The position numbers and the translations under genes are program-made. The notes beneath the pieces were generated by a model, which did not search any database, had not been told where the DNA came from, and saw nothing but the letters and a program-made list of their open reading frames with translations. Positions 11,277 through 22,665 of a stretch of 64,000 nucleotides of DNA are shown in pieces (the stretch's first letter is position 1; each line of letters opens with the position of its first letter). The DNA lies in contig NC_134017.1 in assembly GCF_040712315.1 (NCBI RefSeq), positions 13,732,001 through 13,796,000 on the forward strand. The letters are read 5' to 3'. Source of the stretch: Castanea sativa (taxonomy: Eukaryota; Streptophyta; Magnoliopsida; Fagales; Fagaceae).

Positions 11277-13230
11277 AAATTAAAGGTGATTAATGGCCCA
11301 TTAGCATATTCATCAAATATCCATAAGCATTCAGTTTAATACATACATATATATATATATACACACACACACACAAAGAAAGGAGATACATTTTATGGCC
11401 TCATTCCTAAGCCACTTGCATTAGATATTAAAATGAACGAATACAAATATATTTTCTTTTCTTAAGTTTAAAAAGTCTACACACAACTACCAATTTAACA
11501 AATAAAGAAACATAATTCAACACCCCCTTCACAACCCTACCACCACCATTAAAATGAGCCCTACCAGTTTGGTTTAACAAGGATCCCATCAACCACACTT
11601 ATCCCAAAACTCTAATAAGGAAATTGTTCAAAGTATTTTGTTTTCCCAAATCTCTAAAGCAACCAAACCAAGCAAAGCATTACAAAGCCAAACTAGCATT
11701 ACAAAGCCAAAAGCATTACAAAACCATAAATAGGAAAAAATAGTAGAGAATCTGAGATGCGTTAGAGCAACCTCTTACAATTTTTCTTCAACCACACAAC
11801 AATCAACTATTATCTATCAAGTAATCTAGTCACATCTTTCATGGTCAAACTTAAGAAAACGTAAAAATCTAAGACTATACTCAAAAATGTAAAAACCCAC
11901 CTAATAAAAATGTAATTTTTAAAACCCACATAAAGTCTGCAACTTAAAATTTTGTAATCTTAAACAGTAGTGTAATTTAAAAACTCATGGAAGTGTAAAC
12001 CAGAAAGAACCATCAAGCAATTTTTTAAAACATATTATTATAATCTAAACCAACCAAGCAATTTCTAATCCTAAAACATATCACAAAAAAAATGTAAAAG
12101 ATAAGAAATCAATTAGAAAAGGGATTAAAGCTTCTCACATTAAACAGCCAGACCTTACCTACATAACTAGGTTTTTTTAGCTTTTCTTTCTTTATTTATT
12201 TGTTTTTATTTAAACAAGACATCAATCTAGTGGTCTCCCACATAAAAATTACAAGAAAATTTTTAAAATAATATCAAATGCAATGCAAGGCTCAAAAAAA
12301 TGTCCAGTGCCCTTGATTAAAAATCCTTTCATTTGCTTCCAAAAAGGCAGAAGATAAACTGCTGATCAGGCCCTTCAGTGTATGACTAGCGGGCTTCTAG
12401 AGGAACTAAAAGAACAAAAGAAGAACAAGCTTCACAAACACAAATTGCATGCTCAAAATTGTGTTCAGATATTCTTTTTTTGATAATTGGGTAGTTGGGG
12501 GAGGGGGGATTTGGATTTGAACCTTGGATGTTTGCATTTGAAACACCAAGAGGTGCCAACCAATTGAGCTACAAGGATCTTCGCATGTGTTCAAATATTC
12601 ATAGCTGACAAATATTTATCTTCTGCAGCCCATGGTGCACAAAACTAGTTATTTTTTCTATTATTATTATTATTTTTAAAGTAAAACTAGTTCAAATATT
12701 GTTAGATTGTTGACTGCATATCTAGGATAGTAGCAAATGAAATGCAAATATAAACTAACTACAATTAGAACCCACACAATCAATCACCATGAAAGCTAGC
12801 ATGATGGTCTAAAATCATCAAGCTTTAATATAATTATTTAGAAGAGCATATAGATCATATCAATATTTGTTCCTGTTGTTTCAATTGCGGCTTTACTAAT
12901 AACAGTATGAGTTAAAACTTAAAATCAAGAGTTTTTTAGTTATTCAAACACAACTTTTCCTATCAAATATTGAAAAATTCTTCTGGTCATTTCAAGTCCA
13001 ACCACAAAAGCTAAAAACCTATGCATGTCATTTGCAAGATATTCAATTTAAATCACAGTTTGTGGAATTTACATTTGTAAAACACCAGCCATCATCAAGG
13101 ATGTTAGATTACATGATTAAATTCATAATTTCCTAACTTAAAACCTTTGGGAAATTTTGTAATCTTAAACAGAAGTGTAATTTAAAAACTCATGGAAAGA
13201 AAAAAAAATACCAAAATATTAATCTTTGAG
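11277..13230. other. Intergenic, 5' flank of the PMD gene
   Basis: AT-rich sequence with a (TA)n(CA)n microsatellite near 11343-11376. A short phrase (gtaatcttaaacagaagtgtaatttaaaaactcatgg) near 13157-13195 nearly repeats one near 11957-11992. No gene was recognised. Confidence 0.5.
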
Positions 13231-13445
13231 TGCGAGAACACCGACGAGAGGAGAGTTCTTGTTTTCTGCCGCCGAGGAGATGTGCTTATCTCCGGTGGAG
13301 TGAGTGCAAGTTCGCCGACGAGAGGAGAGTTCTTGTTTTCCGCTGCCGATGAGATGCGCTTGTCTCCGGTGGAGTGAGTGCGAGGTCGCCGACGAGAGGA
13401 GAGATTTCTGCCGCTGATGAAATGGGCTTGTCTCCAGTGGAGTAA
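13231..13445. repeat. 74-bp tandem repeat, 2.9 copies
   Basis: Units are 13231-13304, 13305-13378 and a shortened third at 13379-13445. Each contains gccgacgagaggagag and ctccggtggagtgag or close variants. The unit is GC-rich against an AT-rich background. Because 74 is not a multiple of three, the minus-strand open frames through it cannot be a repeat protein. It lies directly beside the hairpin array. Confidence 0.85.
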
Positions 13446-13555
13446 AGGTTTGGGATTTGTACGTTTGGATGTGAAAAGTGAGAGTGTTCAGGTATGTGAG
13501 TGGTGAGTGAGAAATGAGAGATAAAATTTGAACTTTCTGTGGTTTTAATGAGCAA

Positions 13556-13921
13556 TACTCGAGTTTCATAGACTCGGGTACTATGTTAACAGTACCTGAG
13601 TCCATGAAACACGAGTATAATGGGCATGATACATCGAATAGATAGGCCAACCCAGATTGGTACTCGAGTTTCAAGAACTCGAGTACTGTTAACACAGTAT
13701 CCGAGTCCATGAAACTCGAGTATCAAATGGCATTATGCCCTCAATAAATGGCGGCCAACCCAAATTGGTACCCGAGTTTAGTGGACTCGGGTACCACAGT
13801 ATACAGTACTCGAGTCCACTAAACTTGAGTACTTAGTGGCATTTTTTTAATTCGAGATGCCATGCTGACATGCCACGGTGGAACTATAAAATCTAGTATT
13901 CGAGTTTCGTGAGCTCGAGTA
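13556..13921. repeat. Array of fold-back (hairpin) units based on ACTCGAGT
   Basis: Three fold-backs lie at 13556-13617, 13661-13722 and 13769-13831. Each has arms of about 27 nt around a loop of about 8-10 nt. In the first, the left arm tactcgagtttcatagact pairs with a right arm ending ccatgaaacacgagta. A half unit follows at 13897-13921 (tattcgagtttcgtgagc), which is itself a short inverted repeat. The start-to-start distances are 105 and 108 bp, and the spacers share ggccaaccca(g/a)attgg, so the whole unit is tandemly repeated. The arms differ from one another yet keep pairing, through several paired changes. On the minus strand it lies 2.3 kb upstream of the PMD gene. Confidence 0.8.
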
Positions 13922-13925
13922 TTGG

Positions 13926-16749
13926 AAAAAGTGGTATATCTCCAATTATTTCCGAAATAGTGTTTTTTGCCTAAATTTTTTTTGAAAAGGTGGTATTGGG
14001 CTGATTTGGCCATTAAACACATAATTTTAAAAAATTAATCCAAAGAAATATTTTTAAAACTTGAAGGAACTTTTTAAAATTGCTATAAGAACTAGATTTT
14101 ACTCTTGATATTCTATTTTCATGTTTTTGGTGTCCAATTGTCCATGCATGTGTCTCCTCGTTTTGTTTTGTTTTTTTGTTTTTTTTGTTTTTTTTTTTTT
14201 TTTCCATCAATTTTTTGGTCGGATGTTTGTAGATCTAATTTACTTTTTTTTTTCCTTCATTTATTTTTGAATGTTGTCAAATGGTTTGTAAAATTAAAAG
14301 ACGAACAATCTAACAACTCGTTTATAGTATAATGTACCTACACGTTTTGTTTCCACTTTCCATTACTATAATTACATAAGAAGTGTTTTCAATAGTAAGT
14401 ATTTTCAAATATAGGTTTCGCAATAAAAAAAAATTGATTTTTTAAAGGACTGTTGACTTTTGTACATTGAAAATGAAATTATTGTGAATTTAAATAGAAT
14501 CAGTCGTTGATTATTTTCAAGATTTAAACAAACACTTAATTATGTTTTGATAAATGATTGATTTATAATGTATTGAGAAATAACTATTTTGTGTCTTTTC
14601 TTTTGTTTATATTTTGTTAATACAGAATGGATACTAGTTTCATTTTAATAGAATATTTAGTCTTGAATTTAGCTACGTAGTTATCTGTCCTTGTTGGGTG
14701 GATTCTTTTGCAAATCCACAACTCATCAAATTAGAAAATATTGGGACCATTTTTGTGCCACAAGTTTTATTGTAATTCTATTATGGTGGACTATAAGTAG
14801 TAAAGAAAAAAATTGTAGATTAATGTAAAGGTGATTATCTACCATTCATAATCAATCACATCAAATTGAGTTGTAATAAATTTTGTGAGACAAGTATTAA
14901 TCGTAAAATAATTGAATTGTTTAACGGACACATGTTACTGTCATGTTTTATACATGCAAGATACCTAGAGAACATAATTATTTTAACTCTAAGTCAATGC
15001 AATTCTAGATAAAAATAAATAAAACCTCCAAGTCTAAGAGAAAAAAAAAAAAAAAAAATTACAAAGGCTAACGTCGTAATATATATTGCAGTCCTTAAGC
15101 CCACCGTATTGAAATAGAGATTATAGAACAGTGCTTATTACACACATTCGGTTGCACCCCAAGAAAAAGAAAAAGAAAAAGAAAAAAAACTAATTTTGTG
15201 ACTTGAAATTATAATTTCCAATTTGGAAATTGTGACTATCATTAAATACAACTCTTTCTCTCTCAATCTCTATCTTTCTCTCCATGGAGTTCTTGTATTG
15301 ATTTTGAGTTGCGTCAAAAGAATAAACTTTTTCGTTGCAAAATGTTACCATTCCAAATCAGTCCTACAAAATTCTACAAAACTGATTGAACCGGACTGGT
15401 TACCAGTTTCATCCAATTTTCTTTTCTTGATTTTTGAATTTTTAACGGAATTGGATCAAATTGGTCTCCGGTTCTTAATTGAATATAATTTTAAAATGAT
15501 AGAAACTAAACTAACATGTAAATTTTATTATATAACAACTAAATGTGCAATTTAACCAAATATATCTAATTCCTTCATCTCACAAACTATTTTGTACATT
15601 AAAATTTTTTGCAGACCAAAATATTTGGAATTTAAAAACGAATTCTAGTGTAAATAATCCTATAAATTTTGAATGATTTTAATATTAATAAATCACAAAT
15701 CTTCAAAATAAGCACTTTTTATTAAGATTCTAATTACTGAATTTTTCGGCCAGCAATATCAACTCTAGATTCTATAATGATTTGGCATAAGCCAAAAACA
15801 ATAGAAGAACGTGAAAGAGGAGAAGCCGAGAAGGTGATTGATTGATGAAAGGAGACGGTATAATTAATAGAAGGGAGGCAATTATACTGGGACAATATGA
15901 ACTGGATGATCAATGGGCTAACTTTGAATGAAAAAGTCTACGAAAAATTCTTGTTCAAAAAGGATCATCTCCCTTTCAAATGAAATGGAGAAGATCCAAT
16001 TGTATCGTTGTTAGCCTACGAAAAATCCAGTGCAGTTCGCAATCATCAAGATGGTAAGGAAATGAAAGGAGGTTGTCAAGAACTATATGAGGATTGATTG
16101 TGTGCTTCCAAGAGCGCTTCTAGTAAGCTCACTTGCATTTGTAGGCCTTGAAGTCCAACCCATGAAGCAAAGAGAATATGGGCCAGAGGCCCAACTATTG
16201 TAGTACAGTAATTGTGTGCCAAGAGCCCAAAAGTTTATAAAACAAAACAAAGGAATGAGTATTTTTTTTTTTTGGGCTAATCAAAACAAAATAAGAGTTA
16301 ATACTTTTTTCCGCCATTATTTTTGCCCAATAATGTCTGTATTTTTTTAGCCCAATACAAAGTTTTTGCTTGACCGAATATTAAAAAAGTAGCCCTCAAC
16401 AATCTACAATTTTAATTCCTTTGGTTACTATCAGACTTTGACAATGGCTTTCCTTTCATTACACTCGTACCCAATTTGATTCCCAAATTTTCAATATGCC
16501 AAAAAGTTAGAACAAGAAAAATATAGGCTTAATTTAATCATTTATAACACCGAGTTTGACATTCAAAGCCACACAACACACATCACAAACAAATTGTTCA
16601 ACAAAACCCCATCATAGCAACAGGTTTTAACACAATAAATGGGATTACACACAATTTGCAATGACAAATGTTAAAAGAAAAGTACGAAAAGCAGGAAAGG
16701 TTGAAGTTTCAGTGAGCCAATTTTAATCATCCTCGGAACAACTTCAGAC
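13926..16749. other. Intergenic sequence between the hairpin array and receptor-kinase pseudogene 1
   Basis: Long AT-rich stretch with poly-T and poly-A runs (about 14160-14203, 15041-15058, 15163-15187). Open frames here have low-complexity, hydrophobic translations and no recognisable domain. I see no gene or clear element. Confidence 0.5.
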
Positions 16750-17120
16750 CTATCTTGCAAATGGACTGGTTACAGTAGTCACATTGACAGTGAAAATTTG
16801 ACTTGATTCAGTCACGCATTCCTCCTTCCTTTGAGCTAATTCTGTTGCCAAGCACTCCTTTAGATCATTCACTACCTGACTCATGTTTGGCCTGTTGTCG
16901 GAACTTTCAGATACACAAGCCATGGATACTTCAACAGCCTTCCAAGCAGAGTGAAAATCAAAATCTCCATTTGGTAATCTTGGGTCAACAATACTTCGAA
17001 TATCCCCTTTGCCAAAATCAGCAACCTTAGCTTGGAATTTTTCATTGACCAAGATGTTTGAGGGCTTCACATCTCTATGAATTATTGGTGGATTACAGTC
17101 ATCATGTAGATATTCCAATC
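16750..17120 (-). pseudogene. Receptor-kinase pseudogene 1, C-terminal kinase exon
   Basis: This exon begins after an atgtag acceptor at 17121. It reads [20 protein letters not shown] (catalytic loop HRDVKPSN), then [12 protein letters not shown]. It jumps directly to [20 protein letters not shown], so about 70 residues of activation segment and lobe (APE to helix F region) are deleted in frame. It continues [20 protein letters not shown] and ends TSPFAR-stop. The family is the malectin-like LRR receptor kinases. It is the 3' end of the gene whose 5' exons lie at 22624-19845. Without its activation loop it could not be an active kinase. Confidence 0.85.
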
Positions 17121-17189
17121 CTACATTTGAAAATCGACACGTTACGCATTGCATACCAATTAGAAAGGAATTTACAGACTCCAACGTTG

Positions 17190-17461
17190 TGCGGAGTCCA
17201 ATGCAATTCGAATTCTGCCTTCCCAACTCAAAACATGGGAACGTAAAAAAGGAAAGAGAGGGATGGGCTTTCTCTCGCTTTTGGCATAGCGGGCCCCGGC
17301 GGGAGGCCCGCACGACGGGCTATTAGCTCAGTGGTAGAGCGCGCCCCTGATAATTGCGTCGTTGTGCCTGGGCTGTGAGGGCTCTCAGCCACATGGATAG
17401 TTCAATGTGCTCATCAGCGCCTGACCCTGAGATGTGGATCATCCAAGGCACATTAGCATGG
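17190..17461 (+). other. Plastid DNA insert (NUPT): rrn16-trnI spacer and 5' part of trnI-GAU
   Basis: The stretch from about 17312 matches plastid trnI-GAU exon 1, gggctattagctcagtggta then gagcgcgcccctgat. It continues into the group II intron (gtgcctgggctgtgagggct). The sequence just upstream (ttttggcatagcgggcccc, ggcccgcacgac) is the plastid 16S-trnI spacer. The plastid match stops near 17461 at ttagcatgg, where the normal intron sequence should continue. The left edge is less sure, somewhere between about 17190 and 17265. Only the 5' half of the tRNA is present and it has no 3' exon, so it is not a working tRNA gene. It lies in an intron of receptor-kinase pseudogene 1. Confidence 0.85.
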
Positions 17462-17871
17462 AGAAAGTTTTTTTCTGCATCCAAAGCATTCAACCTGTGG
17501 TAAGTCTCATGAAAGAAAGTACATTGCCCTTTCTTTAAGTTCTGTTTCAATTAAATGAAATTTGTCCATGTGGTGTTTTATGAATTTTTCCCAACATAAG
17601 GCTTGTAGTCTTTAGAGAGTCAAATTCTAATGAGCTAAATATGTGAAACCAGTACTTTTAATCATGAACAAACTGTTGGGTGCACTGCACCTTGAGGCCA
17701 GCCCACTTGTAATAGACATGCTCATTTAATGAGCTTGTCTTTAATGTTTTTATCTTTTCTTCGTCATGTACAAAAGTCAGCATGAGTTATTGGAGTTGGT
17801 TGGCTTAGGTAGACACGTTGAGGAGAGAAAGAAGAAAAGAGGGGTTGATGCATTAAGGCTATTCGGTCTAA

Positions 17872-19323
17872 GAGTATTTGCAGCAGTGGAGCTAACTAGC
17901 TATATAGCTATTTTAGCTACACCAAAACACAAAAAATCACCTTCCAGCAGTGGAGGTATAGCTAAATTTTTTAGCTTCGTTGCTATAGTGCACATGAATA
18001 GATACATGTGCACTGTAGCTGAGAGCTAAAAAAAAACAATATTTTATTCAGCCTCGAATTAAAATAATATAGATTGGTTTATTTTTTTCATTCTTTTATT
18101 CTCACGCCTCTCTCTCAATGTCACTCATCTGAAGCTCTCAAACTCTCTCAACGTCACCGACCCACTGTCTCAAACTCTCACCTCTCTGTTTCATTGTCGT
18201 TCCAAGCCACCAATCAGCTCAGGCCCACTGCCAATCAATTCTCTCACAAAACAATTCTTGCTCTCATAAAACTAATATAATTTAAACAACAAATCTAAAT
18301 TCAAAACAACAACAACAGCAGATCAAGAATAGAAAAAAAAAAAAATAGAACAACAATAAAAGATCAAGAAAAAAAAAATAGAAACCGATCTGACAAATCT
18401 AAAATCAGAAACAACTAATCAAGAACAAGGAAAAAAAATAGAAGCCGATATGACCCTTGGTTGCATGCACTTCGCAATGAGGAGGAGGAGTAGCTGTGGC
18501 GGTGTGGTGGAGCAAAGGTGATTTCTCCTTTCTCTCCATGCGTGTCTGTGTGTGTTTGAAAAAGAGAGTAGAAAATGAGAGAGTTGGAGAAAGAAAGAGT
18601 GAGGGAGGTTCTGGAGAAAGGGGAAAGTAAAGAAAAAAAAAAGATAAGATGGAATCCTATGGGTATACGTGTGCAGTGGACAAAATGCAAGAGAAAAAAA
18701 AAAAAAAAAGGAAGAAGAAGAAGAAGAAAACTTATGGATGAAAGAAAGGCAAAGAATAAGAAATTTAAAAAAACTACCACAATATTTTCACAATATTCTC
18801 ACAATAAATTTTAAGTAATTAGCTGAGTAAAAATATAATTTCAGTGGTGAGTTTAAATTAGAACTAGTAACAACTTTTCATATAAGATTTTGTTATGATT
18901 CTTGTGAAAGTATTGCAAAATATATTGTGAATGTAACATTTTTTGTTGAAAAATATAATTGTTGAGAATGAATAGAGGAAGAAAAAATAAAGATTATTGC
19001 AGTGGCGGTGGCAATGGTAGTGGCAGCGGTAGCGATTGCGGTGGCGGTGGAAGAGTCGATGGCAGTAGTGGTAGTGGTAGCAGTTGCGGGTGGTTGTGAT
19101 TGTTGTTTATTGTAGTGAATATATTATTTTATTGTAGTAGATATATTATTTTATTGTAGTAGATATATTATTTTATTGTAATGTTTATATTATTTTATTG
19201 TATTGAAAGCTAAAATAGATCTATTGCTGCAGCATATTTTGTAAAGTGAGTAGTTAAAATAGATAAAATAATTTTTTGTGGTTCTAAATAGCTAAATTTT
19301 TAGCTTCACTATTATGAATGCTC
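17872..19323. mobile_element. PIF/Harbinger (Tourist-like) non-autonomous element
   Basis: The terminal inverted repeats are gagtatttgcagcagtggag at the left and, read on the opposite strand, gagcattcataatagtgaag at the right. TAA flanks both sides (17869-17871 and 19324-19326), the typical 3-bp Harbinger target duplication. Subterminal sequences repeat agctaaattttttagct-like motifs in both orientations. The 1452-bp interior has no transposase. It holds low-complexity purine tracts, a GGT/GGC-rich stretch (about 19000-19090) and a 22-bp tandem repeat. It lies inside the LTR at 17674-19836. Confidence 0.75.
19111..19198. repeat. 22-bp tandem repeat, four copies
   Basis: The unit is tgtagtagatatattatttt plus at. 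Copies two and three are identical, the first differs at one base and the fourth at a few. It is internal to the Harbinger-like element. Confidence 0.85.
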
Positions 19324-19844
19324 TAAGGGAGAGCTGAAGAAAGAGTTTTTGGTTGAAGCAAAGTCAAGATAAGTGGCTTGCATTTATTGTGACGCATTTA
19401 TTGTGACTAGATGTGAAGAGTGTGAAAGGGAGAAAAGAATGAATAGATGAAGAAATAAATGGAGAGGCTATTCGGCCATTTGGGCAGAAGAAAAAGAGGA
19501 GAAGTCCCAGCAAGTGAAACTGAGGACTGCAGTCTTGAAGAACTGCGTGAGTGAGAGCAAGCAAAAGAGAATAGAGAAATAGAGAGTAAGAGAAAATTGC
19601 GAGAGATATATTGTGAGAAAGAGAGCAGGGAATGAAAAGAAAAATAGAGTTTTTTTTCATTGCTTAAGTTGTATTTTTAAGTGTTGTAATCTTTATTTAA
19701 TATAGTGAAATTATTCAGAGTTTGTTCCGTAGTTTTTCTCTTCAAGGAGAAAGGGTTTTCACGTAAATCTTTGTGTTATTATGTGGTTGTACTTGAGGAA
19801 ATTTATATACAGTTATATAGAATTTTTCCCAATACAGACCTTAA

Positions 19845-22624
19845 ATATGCGAATGTAAGTCACCATTGGCCATGTACTCATAAATGAGAGCAAGATTGGG
19901 TCTTTCATTGCAATATCCAACAAGGGTAGTCAAGTTTCTATGATGAACTCTTATAAGAGGTTCAACCTGTAATTTAAGGTAACAATTTTTTTTTATCTAT
20001 ATGAATGAACTGAAAAATCTGGCATATGTTACAACTACATACCTCGGACTGAAATTGCTGATACCCGTGAACTGCAGATTGAGAAATCATTTTCACAGCC
20101 ACTGGATTTCCATCTACATGACCATGGTAAACTTTTCCAAATCCACCTTCACCAAGAAGTGTGTTGAAGTTGTTGGTAATCATCTGGATATCAGCATAGG
20201 TAAATTGTCGATTCTTTGATTCTAGTTGCACATTTTGACTGTTGGATGCCACATCTACTGTCACATCTCCAAAGATCATCAAGCGTTTCAAAAACATATG
20301 AGTAAAGTTTATTCACATGGAAATTAATATGCATCTTGAAGAAACTATTAACCTTGATTAGTAAACATAGTTTTTGTCTTTTGCTTCTCTACGATTTACT
20401 TTTTTAATTATCCAACAGATAGCAGCTGCATCTAATAAGAGGATGCAAAATCCACAGATTGATGCCACTATTGGAACAATAGCAATGAAAAAAATTGGTG
20501 CAGTTGCTATTTTGCTTCTAGGCTGATATAGTAATGAAAACAATAAATGGGACAGAGTTATGACAGAAAGCAAACCTTTAAGCTAGTGAATCACTCTTTT
20601 GATTTTTCAAGAAGGTTAGCAGGAATTGAGCCACTCAAGTTGTTCCTTTCCAAGTTTCTGCGAACGTAGAGAAAATGTGATCCCCTTTCCAAAATATTTA
20701 CTAAAAAAAATTGAAATTTTCTTTCTAAATCCATATAACTTACAGGACCCTCAATGATTGCAAATTTGATAGAAACTCAGGCACTGGTCCGTTAAGGTAT
20801 TATTGGATAGATCCCTGAAATGAGCAATTCAATTAAAAATTTACTGATTGTAATTAGAAATGGAGCCTATATGTCGGTCCTCTTTACATTATTTCATGAA
20901 AGTTAATTGAGTGTGAGATTCAGATACTTACAAGTACTGTATCATTGTGAGAGTGAATATATCAGGAGCAATTTGCCCAGCCAATCCACTCGATGATAAG
21001 TTCCTAATTAATTCATTAATTTCAGTACTTTTAACATGATAGTTTGGATTAAGTCAGACAATTATTTAGCTGATCTGAAGGCATATATTAACAGTGATGT
21101 AATTCTATGAATTCCTTGAGCATTAAGAGTACAGTTTAATCCATCCCACACAAATGCTGTAGGGGTACATGGATCTCCTTGCCAATTTCTTGTCACTCCA
21201 TATATTGACTTGATTTTCTTGATCGCGTCAACTAATGATTTAAATGCATGCAAGAAATACATAGTAGTTGAAATATGCATATTGGTATAAAGCCAAAATA
21301 AAGAAAAGAAAAAAGAATGCGTTGTGAATAACTTACAGTCTCCCTGTTCTGTCTGGGAATTTACGAGATCTACTACCGTATAAATCTGAATGGCATTGAT
21401 GAGTGGTGGAAGAGTTGAATTTTCAATTCTATAAAGATTAATATCATATGTTCCCCCGTACAACGCAAGTAGTGACTGCTTCTGTTGTAATCAGGTACAA
21501 AGGAACTATTGGTCCAGCCAATATAAACCCATTTACAAAGATGTTGAATATTCTGGATTGGTTTCCCTGGCGCTCTTTGATTTCAGCAAAGTACATATTG
21601 ACATAATATTGGGATGTGTTATCAGGGGGCACCCAACTAAATCCCATGGTGGGTGCACTAGTGTTTCTTGGTATGGAGGCAGTACTCATTACAACTGATG
21701 GTATTTGATAATCACTCTGAACTACTGCATCAAATGTAAGAGATGTACTTATTGATGTCCAATCAGTCCTGGGAAGAGCTGGATACCATATGCGATCAAA
21801 AGCATCGTCTTTGTACCTACACGTTTTCCAATCATAAAATTAGAAGCTAATTATAAAAATATTAGTAATATAAGATGGCATGAACTGATAAAAACATGAC
21901 TTACCTATATGTTTGATTGGTTAATAATGTACCAAAATCAAGCCGCAAGAAAGTGGACAATGATCCGTTTTCAGTGACATAACTATTATTTTTCAATGGT
22001 CTTATTTCTAATGCTGAAATATACGGTATACCATGGCCCGTGTTCACGAGACAAATTTCTATATAATCAAATTTTGGGACATGTATAATCTCATAATGGC
22101 TGATACTGGATTCATCTGTTATATTCACTGAATCCCACTTATTAGCATCAACATGCAGATCAAATAGTGGTGGTTTACTTTTGGCATCATAATTCCCATA
22201 CAAGAAACTCCCTCGGATCAAGTACCTAGTAGTGTTACTTGTAAGACTTATTGTGTAACAGTTTCTGACTCCCTTAAGAAAGCTTCTAACATAGTAATAC
22301 TCCTCTTCAAGGCTCTTGGTTTTGTAGACAGATGATACGTTCATACTTACACAAGTTTCTATGAACGATGCATCTGATATATAATTGATGCCTGTCGTTG
22401 ACTCAGTATAGTTAGAATTCTCTGGTAGCTCACAGTCTAAGCTAATGAAGCCTGACAACAAATAGTGAGAGGTATAAGCTATAGGGTCTGTGATTTAGAG
22501 ACAATTAACAAGACTGAAAGACCTAGAGAATCATACCTGATTGATTTTGGGCATGAACCAAAAGTATAAGAGTGAAACGAGAAAGCAATGCTAAGAGAAA
22601 ATGTTTGAACATCCTCGTAACCAT
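19845..22624 (-). pseudogene. Receptor-kinase pseudogene 1, malectin-like/LRR/TM and 5' kinase exons
   Basis: This is the 5' part of a malectin-like LRR receptor kinase. Exon 1 is 22624-22537 (signal peptide MFKHFLLALLSRFTLILLVH, cleaved before AQNQSG). Exon 2 is 22451-21905 (malectin-like; FISLDCELPENSNYTESTTG, ending TNQTYR). Exon 3 is 21816-21338 (YKDDAFDRIWYPALPRTDWT, ending NSQTEQGD). An exon near 21240-21070 carries KSIYGVTRNWQGDPCTP and a split NLNC-like segment. LRR exons are 21004-20937 (NLSSSGLAGQIAPDIFTLTM), about 20815-20750 and about 20660-20590. The transmembrane exon is about 20526-20362. Kinase exons are about 20300-20043 (LLGEGGFGKVYHGHVDGNPV, lysine in VAVKM) and 19966-19845 ([20 protein letters not shown]). 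Frame breaks occur in the C5 run at 21453-21457, in the second LRR exon and in the third LRR exon. The gene is cut after NGDLHSHI by the LTR insertion, so it cannot give a full kinase. Confidence 0.85.
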
Positions 22625-22665
22625 ATTCCTTTTCTTCTTGTGGAAGAGCACAAAACACCAAGCCT

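Larger units (their letters stand above)
17674..19836 (+). mobile_element. Degenerate LTR (probable Copia solo LTR) splitting receptor-kinase pseudogene 1
   Basis: The left end is tgttgggtgcactgcacc and the right end is about ttcccaataca. The 19690-19775 part (agtgaaattattcagagttt, gttttcacgtaaatctttgt) closely matches the end of the Copia LTR at 63396-63465, which is followed there by a tRNA-iMet primer site. The element lies between the kinase sequence ending NGDLHSHI (about 19845) and the next kinase exon at 17120. I find no clean 5-bp target duplication (CAAAC versus GACCT), so the ends are approximate. A Harbinger-like element is nested inside. Confidence 0.6.

Noticed and set aside
13219..13710. 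Minus-strand open frames of 163 and 89 residues through the tandem repeat and hairpins
   Set aside because: They run through a 74-bp repeat not divisible by three and through inverted repeats. The translation has no domain and different frames are equally open.
13556..13921. CRISPR-like array
   Set aside because: The repeats are spaced regularly, but this is a plant nuclear context, the repeats are long imperfect hairpins, the spacers are themselves similar to one another, and no cas genes exist.
15223..15555. 110-residue plus-strand frame
   Set aside because: Low-complexity, hydrophobic/Ser-rich translation with no recognisable family and no supporting structure nearby.
17121..17313. N-terminal extension of the kinase exon frame
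   Set aside because: The residues upstream of GLEYLH are translated from intron and plastid insert sequence; a splice acceptor lies exactly at the homology boundary.
17312..17348. A tRNA-Ile gene
   Set aside because: Only the plastid trnI 5' exon and the beginning of its intron are present. Without the 3' exon and in nuclear context it is a plastid DNA relic.
18415..18814. Open frames on both strands in the Harbinger-like element
   Set aside because: They arise from purine/pyrimidine-rich low-complexity DNA (poly-Lys/Arg or poly-Phe/Leu/Ser translations) and lack domains.
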